From NCBI RefSeq assembly GCF_013410455.1, contig NZ_JACCFW010000001.1, positions 1,380,929-1,444,928 on the forward strand: a stretch of DNA of 64,000 nt, written 5' to 3'. Positions 17,208-26,838 of this stretch are shown one piece after another. The stretch is from Allobranchiibius huperziae (GTDB lineage Bacteria; Actinomycetota; Actinomycetes; Actinomycetales; Dermatophilaceae). The notes beneath the pieces were generated by a model. It did no database searches, was not told the DNA's origin, and was given only the letters and a program-made list of their open reading frames with translations. The stretch's first letter is position 1, and each line of letters opens with the position of its first letter. A program made the translations under genes and the position numbers.

Positions 17208-17783
17208 ATGCTCGAGGACAGTGACATCACGAGTGGCGACAGTGGGACCGAGGGGCCGGCTGACGGCGGTGCATCCGGTACACCGGGTCAGCAGGACGGC
17301 GGCGCCGATGGTGGCGCGGGCGGCGGTGGCTCCGAAGGTCCCGCTGACGGTGGCGCGTCCGGTACACCGGGTCAGCAGGACGGCGGCGCCGATGGTGGCG
17401 CGGGCGGCGGTGGCTCCGAAGGTCCCGCTGACGGCGGTGCGTCCGGTACACCGGGTCAGCAGGATGGCGGCGCCGATGGTGGCGCAGGCGGCGACGGTGG
17501 CGCGGACGGCGGCGCCGATGGTGGCGCGGGCGGCGGTGGCTCCGAGGGTCCCGCTGACGGCGGTGCGTCCGGCACCCCGGGTCAGCAGGATGGCGGCGCC
17601 GATGGTGGCGCGGGCGGCGGTGGCTCCGAGGGTCCCGCTGACGGCGGTGCGTCCGGCACCCCGGGCCAGCAGGACGGCGGCGCCGATGGTGGCGCGGGCG
17701 GCGGTGGCTCCGAGGGCCCCGCTGACGGTGGCGCGTCCGGTACACCGGGCCAGCAGGACGGCGGCGCGGACGGCTCCGCCTGA
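17208..17783 (+). CDS. Gly/Asp/Ala-rich tandem-repeat protein, possible modification substrate
   Basis: A 191-aa protein of extreme composition. A 14-residue acidic leader (MLEDSDITSGDSGT) is followed by six repeats of a unit that begins EGPADGGASGTPGQQDGGA. Units 1, 2, 4 and 5 are 28 residues long, unit 3 is expanded to 42 by extra GGAD steps, and unit 6 stops after 23 residues with DGSA. There is no Cys, Lys, Arg or aromatic residue in the repeats, and no signal peptide. GGAATC before ATG 17208 serves as a weak ribosome site. The oxygenase gene follows after 85 bp behind AAGGAGG. I infer that this protein is its substrate; it could instead be a structural or calcium-binding low-complexity protein. 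Confidence 0.75.
   Translation: MLEDSDITSGDSGTEGPADGGASGTPGQQDGGADGGAGGGGSEGPADGGASGTPGQQDGGADGGAGGGGSEGPADGGASGTPGQQDGGADGGAGGDGGADGGADGGAGGGGSEGPADGGASGTPGQQDGGADGGAGGGGSEGPADGGASGTPGQQDGGADGGAGGGGSEGPADGGASGTPGQQDGGADGSA
17250..17780 (+). repeat. In-frame tandem repeat, 84-bp unit
   Basis: Six near-identical units start at 17250, 17334, 17418, 17544, 17628 and 17712. The basic period is 84 bp; the third unit is 126 bp and the last is 69 bp before the stop. Identity at the DNA level, including third codon positions, is very high, which indicates recent expansion by slippage or unequal recombination. Unit number probably varies between strains. Confidence 0.95.
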
Positions 17784-17868
17784 TCTGCCCGCTCATACTG
17801 GACGTCGGGCGGCGGGACGGACAGCGTCTCGTCGCCCGACGCACGTCCGCACGACAAGGAGGACAGCC

Positions 17869-19089
17869 GTGACGCTCGATCCGCTGCAACGCGCGACCGG
17901 CCTGTCGGCGCAGGAGTTCGCCGCGATGTACTGGGCGCGGCAGCCCCTTCTCCGTCGTGCGGCCGAGCTACCGGGTGACGGGTTCGCGGACCTGCTCGAC
18001 CTCGACGCCGTCGACGAACTGGTCTCACGGCGGGGGCTGCGTACCCCGTTCCTCCGGATGGCCAAGAACGGTGACGTGATCCCTGCCGGTCGGTTCACGC
18101 GCGGGGGCGGTGCGGGCGCCGAGATCGCCGACCAGGTGGCCGATGACCGAGTGCTCACGGAGTTCGCCGACGGGGCGACCCTCGTGCTGCAGGGACTGCA
18201 CCGGGTATGGCCGCCGGTCGTCGACTTCGGAGCCGCGCTCTCCGCGCAACTCGGTCACCCGATCCAGGTCAACGCCTACATCACCCCGGCACAGAACACC
18301 GGCTTCTCCCCCCACTACGACGTGCACGACGTGTTCGTGCTGCAGTTCGCCGGGCGCAAGCGCTGGCGGGTCCACCAGCCGGTCCTCGACGCGCCGCTGC
18401 GCGACCAGCCATGGGACCAGCGCCGCGCGGCGGTGCAGGCCCGCGCGAGCGAAGAGCCGCTGATCGACACGGTGCTCGAACCCGGCGATGCGCTCTACCT
18501 TCCGCGCGGCTATCTGCACTCGGCCACCGCTCTCGGCGGTGTCTCGGGTCATCTGACGGTGGGTGTCCACCCCGTCACGCGCGCCTTCCTCGCCGAGCAG
18601 GCGCTGGCGACCCTGGTCGACGACGTCGAGCTGCGCCGTTCGCTGCCGATGGGTGTCGACCTGTCCGACCCGGCAGCGTTGGACACCGAGTTGAAGGCGA
18701 CCCAGGACGCATTGCACCGCGCGATCGACCGGTTGGACGTCGCGCGGGTGGCAGCCGCCGTCGGTCGCCATCTCGCCGACCGCACCCGCCCGCAGCCACT
18801 GTCCCCGCTCGCTCAGATCGAGGCGGCGCAGTCTCTCGGGCCCGGCGACGCCGTCGTCGTACGACACGGGCTGCGGTGGTCGCTGCGTCCGGCCGGCGAC
18901 AAGATCACCCTCGTCCTCGGTGGCCGGTCCCTGACGCTGCCCGCGTCGGTGGAGGCCGGGCTGCGCGAACTGCTCTCCGGTCGCGTCGTCGCCATCGGAC
19001 AGGTGCCGGACCTGGCGGGAGATGACGCGGTGACGCTGGTGCGCCGGTTGCTGCGCGAGGGACTCGTCGTGCCCGCCGGCGCTTCGTGA
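17869..19089 (+). CDS. JmjC/cupin-fold 2-oxoglutarate-Fe(II) oxygenase
   Basis: A 406-aa protein of the Cupin_4/JmjC group that includes the ribosomal oxygenases YcfD, MINA53 and NO66, which hydroxylate side chains of proteins. The iron triad is intact: His149 and Asp151 in FSPHYDVHD and His217 in LYLPRGYLHSAT. The C-terminal part (about residues 290-400) resembles the winged-helix domain of that family. GTG at 17869 follows AAGGAGG. The gene lies 85 bp after the repeat protein and overlaps the sucraseferredoxin gene by 4 nt (GTGA). The co-transcribed Asp-rich repeat protein is a plausible substrate; a ribosomal protein is the alternative. Confidence 0.9.
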   Translation: MTLDPLQRATGLSAQEFAAMYWARQPLLRRAAELPGDGFADLLDLDAVDELVSRRGLRTPFLRMAKNGDVIPAGRFTRGGGAGAEIADQVADDRVLTEFADGATLVLQGLHRVWPPVVDFGAALSAQLGHPIQVNAYITPAQNTGFSPHYDVHDVFVLQFAGRKRWRVHQPVLDAPLRDQPWDQRRAAVQARASEEPLIDTVLEPGDALYLPRGYLHSATALGGVSGHLTVGVHPVTRAFLAEQALATLVDDVELRRSLPMGVDLSDPAALDTELKATQDALHRAIDRLDVARVAAAVGRHLADRTRPQPLSPLAQIEAAQSLGPGDAVVVRHGLRWSLRPAGDKITLVLGGRSLTLPASVEAGLRELLSGRVVAIGQVPDLAGDDAVTLVRRLLREGLVVPAGAS

Positions 19090-20045
19090 CTGTGCCGCCG
19101 CTGACGCCCGTGCCGCCTGCGCTACCCGTGCCGCGCGAGACACCCGAGCGATGCGCCCTCCAGGCGGACCTGCGCGGTGACCCGATGATCGGTACGGCGC
19201 CGCCGTCCCCTCGGCTCCTGCTCGTGGAGCAGCCCGGCCCGTGGGGTCGTGAAGGCCTGCGGGAGAGTCACGCCGATCCTGCGGTGGCATTCCGTATCGA
19301 TCACCTCGCTGCGGCGGCGGGCCTGCGGTTGCAGGCGATTCGCAGCCCCGGTCGCCACGCTGACGACGGTGGCGGTCACCGGGTGGCGGTGGCCGACGTA
19401 CGGTCCGGGGTCGCGCGGACGACCTGGTGGTCGGTCGACTCTCTCGACACTCTCGTCGGTCAGTTGGAATCGGCCGACTCCCTCGATGACGGGTGGCTCC
19501 CCGACGACGCGGTCGTCGACACCGATCCGCTGCTCCTTGTCTGCACCCACGGACGGCATGACGCCTGCTGCGCTCTGCGGGGTCGCCCACTTGCCGTCAT
19601 GCTGCACCGGCTGCTGCCGGGGCGGGTGTGGGAGACCACGCATGTCGGAGGTGACCGGTTCGCCGCCAACCTGCTGGCGCTGCCGACCGGTGCGCTCTAC
19701 GGGCGAGTGACGCCGGACGCAGCTCCCGGGCTCGTCGACCGGATCCTGCGCGGAGAGGTCTCGCTGGAGCTGTTGCGCGGATGGTTCGGCATGTCGCCGA
19801 TCGCCCAGACCGCGCTCGCGCACGCCCACCGCGAACTGTCACTCCCGACCAGCGGCGCGTTGGTCGTACGGCGCGTCAGCCGGGTCGTCGACGATCGCGC
19901 GGACGTGACCGTCAGCGGCCCGGACGGCGACGTCACGGTCGGAGTGGTCATGTCCTGGTCGGCACCGGATCGGCTCACCTGCATGGGGCCGGCCAGCGCC
20001 CGGGCGCGGGTCTACCGCGCCGTCTCGCTGTCGTCGGCCGGGTGA
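19086..20045 (+). CDS. Sucraseferredoxin-like [2Fe-2S] protein
   Basis: A 319-aa protein of the sucraseferredoxin/Apd1 family, a thioredoxin-like [2Fe-2S] fold. The first half of the cluster site is LVCTHGRHDACC with C-x8-C spacing. The second half is THVGGDRFAAN. In yeast Apd1 two His ligands come from an HxxxH motif at this place; here the second position is Asp, as I recall for many actinobacterial members. GTG 19086 overlaps the oxygenase stop (GTGA), so the two proteins are translationally coupled. It may deliver electrons to, or keep reduced, the iron of the oxygenase; this is inference from position. Confidence 0.85.
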   Translation: MTVPPLTPVPPALPVPRETPERCALQADLRGDPMIGTAPPSPRLLLVEQPGPWGREGLRESHADPAVAFRIDHLAAAAGLRLQAIRSPGRHADDGGGHRVAVADVRSGVARTTWWSVDSLDTLVGQLESADSLDDGWLPDDAVVDTDPLLLVCTHGRHDACCALRGRPLAVMLHRLLPGRVWETTHVGGDRFAANLLALPTGALYGRVTPDAAPGLVDRILRGEVSLELLRGWFGMSPIAQTALAHAHRELSLPTSGALVVRRVSRVVDDRADVTVSGPDGDVTVGVVMSWSAPDRLTCMGPASARARVYRAVSLSSAG

Positions 20046-20089
20046 CCGGAAGGCGTCTGCGGATCCGGACTTGAGGGGCATGCGCTGCG

Positions 20090-20095
20090 TACAGT
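20090..20095 (+). promoter_or_regulatory. -10 hexamer of the RNB gene, leaderless type
   Basis: TACAGT, then 7 nt, then ATG at 20103, with no Shine-Dalgarno sequence. This supports ATG 20103 over the in-frame GTG at 20094, which overlaps the hexamer. Confidence 0.45.
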
Positions 20096-20102
20096 GACCG
20101 GC

Positions 20103-21536
20103 ATGCTGCCCCGTGTCGTCCGCGCACCCCAGGCCGATCCGACGAGTGCCGACCCCGGGCCGCTGGAGCAGGCGTTCACCGCGATCCGGGCCGAGCACAA
20201 GCTGAGTCCGGACTACCCGCAGCCGGCTCTCGCCGAGGCCGAGAAAGCCGCCACGGCAACGACATTGCCCGAGAGGGACGAGACGGCGGTGCCCTTCTTC
20301 ACCATCGACCCGCCCGGGTCCACCGATCTGGACCAGGCCATGTATCTCGAGCGTACCGACGACGGCTACCGGGTGCGCTACGCGATCGCCGACGTCGCGG
20401 CCTACGTCGTCCCCGGCGGGGCGCTCGACCAGGAGACGCGCGCCCGCGGAGAGACCGTCTACCTACCCGACATGCGGGTGCCCCTGCACCCGACCGTGCT
20501 GAGTGAGGACGCCGCCAGCCTGCTGCCCGACCAGGTGCGCGGGGCGTACGTCTGGGACATCGAGCTGGACGCGTCGGGGGACGTACGGGCTGCGCAGGTT
20601 TACCTGGCGCGGGTCCGCAGCATCGCGCGCCTGGACTACGACGGTGTCCAGCAGCAGATCGGCGCCGACGCACCCGACGGGCTGCGACTGCTGAAGGAGA
20701 TCGGCGAGCTGCGGATCGCGTTGCAGCGCAAACGCGGTGGCGCCGACCTGCCGATGCCGGAGCAGGAAGTGCAACAGGACGAGGACGGCACGTACCGCCT
20801 GCAGTTCCGGCCGCCGGTGCCGAGCGAGGACTGGAACGCGCAGATCTCCCTGCTCGCCGGGATGTGCGCCGCCACCATGATGCTCGAGGCCAAGGTGGGG
20901 ATCCTGCGCACGATGCCCGCGCCGCCGCAGGACGCGATCGACACGTTCCGTCGGCGCGCGGAGGCACTCGGGATCACCTGGCCGCGGGGTCAGGCGTACG
21001 GCGAGTTCATCGCCGGCCTCGATCGCACCGACCCCAAGCACCTCGCTCTCATCCACGACGCGACCTCGCTGTTCCGCGGCGCCGGGTACACCCCGTTCGA
21101 CGGTCAGGTGCCGGCCGAGACCGAGCAGGCTGCCGTCGCCGCGCCGTACGCGCATGTGACGGCTCCGCTACGCCGGCTCGTGGACCGCTTCGGGCTGGCC
21201 ATCTGCGAGGCGGTCAGCAGCGGTCAGGCTCCGCCGGACTGGGCGCGCCAGGCGTTGCCCACGCTTCCGGACATCATGCGGTCGCGCGACCAGGTCGCCT
21301 CCGCGGTCGGTCACGCGTGCGACGACGCGGTGGAGGCGGCCGTGCTGAGTGCGCGCGTCGGCGAGACCTTCGAGGCGGTCGTGGTCGCCAGGAACGACAA
21401 GGCGATCCAGGTGCAGCTGCGCGATATCGCGGTGCTGGCCAGCTGCCCCGGGGACGCGGCTCCGGGTGACGTCGTACGGGTGGTGCTGGTGGCCACGGAC
21501 GTCGGCGCGCACACCGTCACCTTCCGGCTAGGGTGA
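20103..21536 (+). CDS. RNB-domain ribonuclease (RNase II/R family)
   Basis: A 477-aa exoribonuclease. The RNB catalytic centre is visible as FFTIDPPGSTDLDQAMYLE with the conserved Asp residues that bind Mg, followed by YAIADVAAYV and LPDMRVPLHPTVLSEDAASL. The downstream YAHVTAPLRRLVDRFG is the family's RPLRRYAD-type motif. It lacks the N-terminal cold-shock domains of RNase R and keeps a short S1-like C-terminus, as in the compact actinobacterial form. It lies immediately upstream of rnpB on the same strand, so read-through into rnpB is possible. Confidence 0.93.
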   Translation: MLPRVVRAPQADPTSADPGPLEQAFTAIRAEHKLSPDYPQPALAEAEKAATATTLPERDETAVPFFTIDPPGSTDLDQAMYLERTDDGYRVRYAIADVAAYVVPGGALDQETRARGETVYLPDMRVPLHPTVLSEDAASLLPDQVRGAYVWDIELDASGDVRAAQVYLARVRSIARLDYDGVQQQIGADAPDGLRLLKEIGELRIALQRKRGGADLPMPEQEVQQDEDGTYRLQFRPPVPSEDWNAQISLLAGMCAATMMLEAKVGILRTMPAPPQDAIDTFRRRAEALGITWPRGQAYGEFIAGLDRTDPKHLALIHDATSLFRGAGYTPFDGQVPAETEQAAVAAPYAHVTAPLRRLVDRFGLAICEAVSSGQAPPDWARQALPTLPDIMRSRDQVASAVGHACDDAVEAAVLSARVGETFEAVVVARNDKAIQVQLRDIAVLASCPGDAAPGDVVRVVLVATDVGAHTVTFRLG

Positions 21537-21542
21537 CCCCTC

Positions 21543-21957
21543 GTGGACGAGCTGGCCAGGCGGCCGCGTCGAGCACCCGCAAGGACTGCTCGCCGAGGAA
21601 CGTCCGGACTCCACAGGGCAGGGTGATGGCTAACGGCCACCCGGGGTGACCCGCGGGAAAGTGCCACAGAAAACAGACCGCCGTCTGCGGCGCGGCAGGG
21701 CTTCGGCCCGGCCGCGGCGTGGCGGTAAGGGTGAAACGGTGGTGTAAGAGACCACCAGCGTGCCGGGTGACCGGTGCGGCTCGGTAAACCCCACCCGGAG
21801 CAAGACCAGACAGCATGCGTTCGAGGGCGGCCCGCCCGAGCATGCGGGTAGGTCGCTCGAGGCCGTCGGCAACGACGGCCCTAGATGGATGGTCGCCACG
21901 GCGCCGCCGGTAACAGCGGCGCCGGACAGAATCCGGCGTACCGGCCAGCTCGTCCAC
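21543..21957 (+). ncRNA. rnpB: RNase P RNA, class A
   Basis: The catalytic RNA of RNase P. Its ends pair as helix P1 (GTGGACGAGCTGGCC with GGCCAGCTCGTCCAC). The universally conserved core is present: GAGGAACGTCCGGACTCC near the 5' side, ACAGAAAACAGACCGCC, GGTAAGGGTGAAACGGTGG, and the 3' ACAGAATCCGGCGTACC. The length of 415 nt is normal for an actinobacterial class A molecule. It begins 6 nt after the RNB gene stop, so its own promoter would lie within that gene, or it is processed from a joint transcript. Confidence 0.97.
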
Positions 21958-22036
21958 CTCTTCGCCGATACCGCGCCCTCGGGCCGCGGCCGCCGCTAAA
22001 GTCGCTGCATCAGACGCTCGCTCGCGAGGGGACATG

Positions 22037-22285
22037 ATGAGCAGGTCGAACGCCGTGGGATCCGCGATCAGCTTCCTGATCCCCGTGTACGCGGTGCTGA
22101 TCGGGCTGGCGGGCGCACCGTGGTGGGGGATCGTGGTCGTGGTGATGCTGTCGTCGGCCTACTGGTCCTTCGGGCGGCGCATCTTCTTCCCCGACGAGTT
22201 CGAGGCGTCCTCGAAAGACCCCATGGATCCGCGCTCGGCTCGTCGCGCCGCGCGCGCCGAGCGCCGTTCCGGCCGCTGGGGCTGA
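22037..22285 (+). CDS. Small two-helix membrane protein
   Basis: An 82-aa protein with two hydrophobic segments (about residues 9-25 and 28-42), the second ending in SSAYWSFGRRIFFP, and a basic Arg/Ala-rich tail. It has the look of a conserved small inner-membrane protein but I do not recognise it. Two ATG codons lie in tandem; the second (22037) has the better distance to GAGGGGA. It is convergent with guaB1, 9 bp from its end. Confidence 0.7.
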   Translation: MSRSNAVGSAISFLIPVYAVLIGLAGAPWWGIVVVVMLSSAYWSFGRRIFFPDEFEASSKDPMDPRSARRAARAERRSGRWG

Positions 22286-22294
22286 CCGCCGGAT

Positions 22295-23767
<1,473 letters not shown>

Positions 23768-23791
23768 CGGGCGGCAGCTTGCGCCGCGGCG

Positions 23792-23797
23792 TACCGT
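23792..23797 (+). promoter_or_regulatory. -10 hexamer of the MBL hydrolase gene, leaderless type
   Basis: TACCGT, then 7 nt, then ATG 23805. No Shine-Dalgarno sequence is present. Confidence 0.45.
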
Positions 23798-23804
23798 GCG
23801 GAAC

Positions 23805-24449
23805 ATGCAGATCACACACCTGGGACACGCCTGCCTGCTGGTCGAATACCCCTCCGCCCGAGTGCTGATCGACCCGGGAAGCTTCTCGAGGTACGACGGT
23901 CTGACCGGGCTCGACGCAATCCTGGTCACCCACCAGCACGCCGACCACGTACAGCCGGACAAGCTGGCCGCGCTGGTGGCCGCCAACCCGGGCGTGGCCG
24001 TGCACACCGACCCCGGCACGGCTGCGGAACTGGACGACGTCGAGGTGTCCGTGACCCGGCAGGGCGAGCCGTTCACGATCGGCGAGGTCACCGTCGAGCC
24101 GTTCGGCGTGCAACACGCCGTCATCTACGAGCAGCTGCCGCGCATCGAGAACGTGGGCGTCAAGCTCACCTCCGAGGGCGAGCCCAGCCTCTTCCACCCC
24201 GGCGACGCGCTCGACGCCGAGCCGGGAGCGGTCGACGTCCTGGCCGTGCCCATCTGCGCACCGTGGTCGGCCCTCAAGGAGGTCATCGCATTCGTCCGCC
24301 GGGTGGCGCCCAGCTCGATCGTCCCGATCCACGACGCGCTGTTGACCGAGGTCGGGCGAGGCATGTACGTCGGGCACGTGCAGCGGTTCGGGGCCGACGG
24401 TGGCGTCCAGCTGCGCGATCTCGCCGACGGGAACCCCGCACAGTTCTGA
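23805..24449 (+). CDS. MBL-fold metal-dependent hydrolase (UlaG-like)
   Basis: A 214-aa metallo-beta-lactamase-fold protein. The start ITHLGHACLLVE and the metal motif VTHQHADHVQPD are typical of the UlaG/YtkL-like group, with further metal ligands in FHPGDAL and IHDALL. The substrate cannot be deduced; relatives include L-ascorbate-6-phosphate lactonase and many uncharacterised hydrolases. It is divergent from guaB1. A leaderless start is likely. Confidence 0.88.
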   Translation: MQITHLGHACLLVEYPSARVLIDPGSFSRYDGLTGLDAILVTHQHADHVQPDKLAALVAANPGVAVHTDPGTAAELDDVEVSVTRQGEPFTIGEVTVEPFGVQHAVIYEQLPRIENVGVKLTSEGEPSLFHPGDALDAEPGAVDVLAVPICAPWSALKEVIAFVRRVAPSSIVPIHDALLTEVGRGMYVGHVQRFGADGGVQLRDLADGNPAQF

Positions 24450-24517
24450 CCCACCGGCCACATCCGCGACAGCGACCCGCGCTGTCGACGGATGGCGGCG
24501 ATCGGTACGGCGCCGGA

Positions 24518-24523
24518 TAGCCT
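24518..24523 (+). promoter_or_regulatory. -10 hexamer of the FemAB gene, leaderless type
   Basis: TAGCCT, 7 nt, ATG 24531. No Shine-Dalgarno sequence is present. Confidence 0.45.
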
Positions 24524-24530
24524 GCCGTCC

Positions 24531-25682
24531 ATGACGCTCACGGTGACCCCCTGCCGCGATCAGACCGAGTGGGACGCGCTCGTCGACGAGGCCGGCGGTC
24601 ACCCGCTGCAGCTGTGGGGGTGGGGCGAGCTCAAGTCGCGGTACGAGTGGAGCGCCGACCGTCTGGTCGTGCGCGACGGCGACCGCACGATCGGAAGCGC
24701 CCAGGTGCTGCTGCGCACGCTGCCCCGCCCGTTCCGCAGCCTCGCCTACATCCCGCGCGGACCCCAGGCCGCCGAGGAGGACCGCGGGCCGGTGCTGGCC
24801 GCGCTGACCGAGTACGTCCGCACCACCCACCGCCCGATCGCGCTGAGCATCGAGCCGGACTGGGAGCAGCCGGGCGCGCCGCTGGAGAAGGGTGCCGACG
24901 AGAACCAGATCGCCGTGCTGCAGGAGCGGGCACCGGTGGGCTGGCTCGCCGAAGTGGAGGCCGCGGGCTTCCGGCGCAGCACCAACACGGGCCTGATCCC
25001 GCGCACGCTCATCGTCGACGTGCGCGCCGACGACGAGACCCTGATGAAGGGGCTGACCTCCTCCACCCGGCAGAACGTGCGTAAGTCCTTCCGCGCGGAG
25101 GGCGTCCGCTTCGGCGAGGTCACCACGGACGCCGACCTCGACGCCGTGCTGGCCATCAACCGGGCCACGGCGGAGCGCGCCGACTTCGCGGTGCACGACG
25201 ACGCCTACCACCGCGGCATCCGCGACCTGCTGGGCGATCGGTCCCGGCTGCTCGCGGCGTGGGAGGGCGAGGAGCTGGTCGCCTTCGTGTGGCTGGTCGT
25301 CTCCGGCACGACGGCGTTCGAGCTCTATGGCGGGGTGAGTCCGCGCGGCATGAAGCTGCGCCTCAACTACGGGCTGAAGTTCCACGCGATGACGCAGATG
25401 CGCGAGGCAGGGGTTTCGCGCTACGACTTCAACGGGCTGCTGAACGACGGGATCTCCGACTTCAAACGGCAGTTCGCCACGCACGAGGACCTGCTGCTCG
25501 GCACCTGGGACGTGCCGCTGTCGCCGCTCTACTCGACCTTCGAGCGTGCCCTACCCGTCGTACGCCGCGGGCTCAAGCGGGGCGTGCCGGCCGTCCGGGG
25601 CGCCCTGCGCGACCCTCGCGGAGCGGTCGAGGCCGCCGTTCGTGCGGCGCGGTCGGGCAAACCGCAGAGCACCACCGCCTGA
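24531..25682 (+). CDS. FemAB-type peptidoglycan bridge aminoacyltransferase
   Basis: A 383-aa member of the FemA/FemX family, which transfers an amino acid from aminoacyl-tRNA to the peptide stem of lipid II or peptidoglycan. Two tandem GNAT-like folds are present; characteristic segments are HPLQLWGWGELKSRYEW at the N-terminus, LIPRTLIVDVRADDETLMKGL in the middle, and YDFNGLLNDGISDFKRQF at the C-terminus. This suggests a cross-bridged peptidoglycan. The amino acid transferred cannot be read from the sequence. The gene stands alone between the MBL and glycosylase genes. Confidence 0.9.
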   Translation: MTLTVTPCRDQTEWDALVDEAGGHPLQLWGWGELKSRYEWSADRLVVRDGDRTIGSAQVLLRTLPRPFRSLAYIPRGPQAAEEDRGPVLAALTEYVRTTHRPIALSIEPDWEQPGAPLEKGADENQIAVLQERAPVGWLAEVEAAGFRRSTNTGLIPRTLIVDVRADDETLMKGLTSSTRQNVRKSFRAEGVRFGEVTTDADLDAVLAINRATAERADFAVHDDAYHRGIRDLLGDRSRLLAAWEGEELVAFVWLVVSGTTAFELYGGVSPRGMKLRLNYGLKFHAMTQMREAGVSRYDFNGLLNDGISDFKRQFATHEDLLLGTWDVPLSPLYSTFERALPVVRRGLKRGVPAVRGALRDPRGAVEAAVRAARSGKPQSTTA

Positions 25683-25726
25683 CGCCCGCCTGAGCGGGAT
25701 CGCCACCGGGTGTCACTCCCTCGCCC

Positions 25727-25732
25727 TACGGT
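25727..25732 (+). promoter_or_regulatory. -10 hexamer of the YcaQ-like gene, leaderless type
   Basis: TACGGT, 6 nt, ATG 25739. No Shine-Dalgarno sequence is present. Confidence 0.45.
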
Positions 25733-25738
25733 GAGGCG

Positions 25739-26830
25739 ATGGTGCACCGCCTGACGCGACGCGATGCCCGCCGGATCGCGGTGCGGGCGCAGCTGCTCGA
25801 CGCCTCCCGGCCCACCGACCTGCTGTCGGTCATCCGGCATCTGTGCCTGATCCAGGTCGACCTGACGGCCGCGGTGGCGCCCAACGTGGACCTCGTCTGC
25901 TGGAGCCGGCTCGGCGCGGCGTACGAGCCGGCCGAACTCGACGACCTGCTCGACTCCGGGCGGGTCGTGGAGTACACCGGGCTGCTGCGGCCGGGCGAGG
26001 ACATCGCGCTCTTCCGGGCGCAGATGACGGCCTGGCCGGGCGAGGAGGTCACGTGGCGCACCGGGCTCGCCCGGTGGCTGACGGCCAGTCAGGCCTGTCA
26101 CGACGACATCCTGGCCATCCTGCGGTCGGACGGCCCGACCGTGGCTCGTGATCTGCCCGACACCTGCGTGGTGCCGTGGCGGTCGTCGGGGTGGAACAAC
26201 AACCGCAACGTGCCGCGCATGCTCGACCTGATGGAGGCCCGCGGCGAGATCGCGGTGGCCTCGCGGGAGGGTCGGGAGCGGTTGTGGGACCTGGCGGAGC
26301 GGGTCTACCCCACCACCGACGTGGTCGATGCCGAGTCCGCCGACCCTGAGCGTGACCGTCGGCGGCTGACCTCCCTCGGGATCGCGCGGGCGTCGATGAC
26401 CAAGCCCCCCGGCGAACCCTGGGACGTGGGCGATGCCGGCGAGGAGGCGGTCATCGAGGGGGTGCGGGGCACCTGGCGCGTCGACCCGGCGCAGCTCGGC
26501 CTGCCGTTCCGCGGCCGGGCCGCGCTGTTGTCACCGCTGGACCGGTTGGTGGTGGACCGCAAACGGCTCACCGAGATCTTCCAGTTCGACTACCAGCTGG
26601 AGATGTACAAGCCGGTCGCCAAGCGACGGTGGGGCTACTTCGCGCTGCCGATCCTCTACGGCGACAGCTTCGTGGGGAAGCTCGACGCCGCCTCGGATCT
26701 GGACGCGGGACTGTTGCGCGTGAACGCGGTGCACGAGGACGTCGACTTCACCGCGGCCATGACGCGCGCGGTCGACCGCGAGATCGAGAGCCTCGCGCAG
26801 TTCCTCGGCCTGCGCGTCTCGCGTAGCTGA
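25739..26830 (+). CDS. YcaQ/AlkZ-like DNA glycosylase (HTH_42 family)
   Basis: A 363-aa protein of the winged-helix HTH_42 family. E. coli YcaQ and Streptomyces AlkZ from this family unhook interstrand DNA cross-links and excise alkylated bases. The catalytic Q-hydrophobic-Q/D motif appears as QVD (residues about 40-42, in CLIQVDLTAAV), which is the QxD form of YcaQ. The C-terminal half has ALLSPLDRLVVDRKRLTEIF and YEMY-like LEMYKPVAKRRWGYFALPIL, typical of the family. No biosynthetic cluster is nearby, which favours a general repair role over self-resistance. It converges on the glucokinase gene with 8 bp between. Confidence 0.85.
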   Translation: MVHRLTRRDARRIAVRAQLLDASRPTDLLSVIRHLCLIQVDLTAAVAPNVDLVCWSRLGAAYEPAELDDLLDSGRVVEYTGLLRPGEDIALFRAQMTAWPGEEVTWRTGLARWLTASQACHDDILAILRSDGPTVARDLPDTCVVPWRSSGWNNNRNVPRMLDLMEARGEIAVASREGRERLWDLAERVYPTTDVVDAESADPERDRRRLTSLGIARASMTKPPGEPWDVGDAGEEAVIEGVRGTWRVDPAQLGLPFRGRAALLSPLDRLVVDRKRLTEIFQFDYQLEMYKPVAKRRWGYFALPILYGDSFVGKLDAASDLDAGLLRVNAVHEDVDFTAAMTRAVDREIESLAQFLGLRVSRS

Positions 26831-26838
26831 CCGGAGGG

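Noticed and set aside
17250-17780. Possible CRISPR-like or non-coding tandem array
   Set aside because: The repeats are directly adjacent without unique spacers and keep one open frame with a ribosome site and start codon, so they are coding.
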